Below are positions 43,899-44,564 of a stretch of DNA of 44,564 bases, piece after piece. The position numbers and the translations under genes were made by a program. This stretch comes from Clostridiales bacterium. GTDB taxonomy: Bacteria; Bacillota; Clostridia; Oscillospirales; Oscillospiraceae. The stretch covers positions 1-44,564 of the forward strand of contig JAAYBW010000115.1 in the NCBI GenBank assembly GCA_012729975.1. Direction: 5' to 3'. The first letter of the stretch is position 1. Each line of letters begins with the position of its first letter. The notes beneath the pieces were generated by a model. The model did no database searches, had not been told where the DNA came from, and worked only from the letters and a program-made list of their open reading frames with translations.

Positions 43899-44564
43899 TC
43901 AGGCTTCCGCTCCGCTGAGTATGTTCATAGATTTTTCCAGCTGCTCCGAGCGGAACTGACCCATGTAAAGGTCGAAATAGCGTCCCTTTTTAGACATAAG
44001 CTCCTTGTGCGTACCCTCTTCAACGACCTCTCCCGCGTCTATAACCAGAATTCTGTCTGCGTTTCGGACCGTGGAAAGCCGATGCGCTATTATAAAGCTG
44101 GTGCGGTTATGTAACAGAGTTTCTACGGCGGTTTGTATTTTCATCTCCGCCTCGGTATCAATAGAGCTAGTTGCCTCATCGAGGACAAAAATGGCCGGGT
44201 TTGCGATAATGGCTCTGGCAAAGCTGATCAGCTGCTTTTGACCGGTTGACATAAGATTGCCGCCCTCGCCCGCGTCGGTATCGTAACCGTTTTCGAGCTT
44301 TGTTATAAAGTCATGGGCACCTACGAGCTTCGCCGCTGCCTCTACCTCTTCGTCGGTTGCATCCAGCTTGCCGTAACGGATGTTCTCGCGAATGGAGCCG
44401 GAAAAGAGGTGAGGGGTTTGCAGAACATAGCCGAGGGAGGACTGAAGCCAGAGCTGGCTTCGCTCGCGAATGTCCTTTCCGCCGATGAGTATCCTGCCCT
44501 CCTTGGGCTCGTAGAACCGGCAGACAAGATTAACGATAGTTGATTTGCCGCCTCCGGTTTCACC
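43899..44564 (-). CDS. ABC exporter, C-terminal nucleotide-binding part (partial)
   Basis: The frame is open from the window edge to the stop, giving 221 codons of the end of an MsbA/multidrug-type half-transporter. Visible: Walker A GETGGGKST at the very edge, Q-loop VLQTPHLFSGSIRENIRYG, signature LMSTGQKQL, Walker B IFVLDEATSSID, and switch His in IIAHRLSTV. The signature has STGQ where SGGQ is commoner, a variant seen in Firmicute exporters. The membrane domain and start lie outside the window, so substrate and partner cannot be judged. Confidence 0.93.
   Translation of the reverse strand, partial: GETGGGKSTIVNLVCRFYEPKEGRILIGGKDIRERSQLWLQSSLGYVLQTPHLFSGSIRENIRYGKLDATDEEVEAAAKLVGAHDFITKLENGYDTDAGEGGNLMSTGQKQLISFARAIIANPAIFVLDEATSSIDTEAEMKIQTAVETLLHNRTSFIIAHRLSTVRNADRILVIDAGEVVEEGTHKELMSKKGRYFDLYMGQFRSEQLEKSMNILSGAEA

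Noticed and set aside
43899-44564. Apparent break in the ABC exporter gene near 44252
   Set aside because: The reading frame is continuous from the window edge to the stop; only an internal ATG made it look split.

Overview
The window looks like a piece of chromosome from an anaerobic, Gram-positive, low-to-mid GC member of the Clostridia, probably an uncultured gut-type lineage. The evidence is: consensus SigA-type promoters with strong AGGAGG ribosome sites, a CIRCE-controlled groES-groEL operon, RqcP, a DacF-type D-Ala-D-Ala carboxypeptidase, an SLH-domain surface protein, a BMP-type nucleoside importer, and two fermentation modules: a biotin-dependent acyl-CoA decarboxylase/carboxytransferase cluster and indolepyruvate:ferredoxin oxidoreductase. 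I see no phage, transposon, tRNA, rRNA or CRISPR. The genes are densely packed and most of the window is ordinary chromosome.

Left part (1-11100): an M32 metallocarboxypeptidase and a convergent zinc-ribbon membrane protein are followed by a purine-uptake region. The ATPase and two permeases of a BMP/Nup-type ABC importer run on the plus strand. They converge on a minus-strand unit encoding xanthine phosphoribosyltransferase (xpt) and a cytoplasmic protein that joins a ParB-like N-terminal segment to a BMP-like C-terminal domain. Behind these lies the importer's own substrate-binding lipoprotein, whose leader carries a tandem 21-bp repeat. A lone DUF169 gene closes the region.

Middle (11100-25850): an M3 oligopeptidase with rqcP, a small HEAT-like protein, a one-TM anchored protein, and a TMADH/FadH-type flavin/4Fe-4S oxidoreductase. 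Then come groEL/groES, a prmA-ypsC methyltransferase pair, a secreted YcdB-like/SLH protein, and a thiI-cinA operon.

Right part (25900-44564): dacF, pgi, a small P-loop protein, a THEP1-type NTPase with XdhC (molybdenum-hydroxylase maturation), a six-TM protein, ogt, a small DUF6514-like gene, and a PepV-like dipeptidase. After these come a four-gene Gld-type ABC system, a carboxytransferase/OadG-like/biotin-carrier cluster, iorA-iorB, and the 3' end of an ABC exporter cut by the window edge. Three peptidases plus iorAB suggest a peptide and amino-acid fermenter.

The observations most worth checking are (1) the cytoplasmic ParB-like/BMP fusion co-transcribed with xpt, a candidate intracellular purine sensor; (2) the biotin-carrier protein, whose canonical acceptor lysine position holds Asn with a Lys one place later, next to a cluster with no visible membrane decarboxylase subunit; and (3) the 21-bp tandem repeat between promoter and start of the BMP lipoprotein gene.
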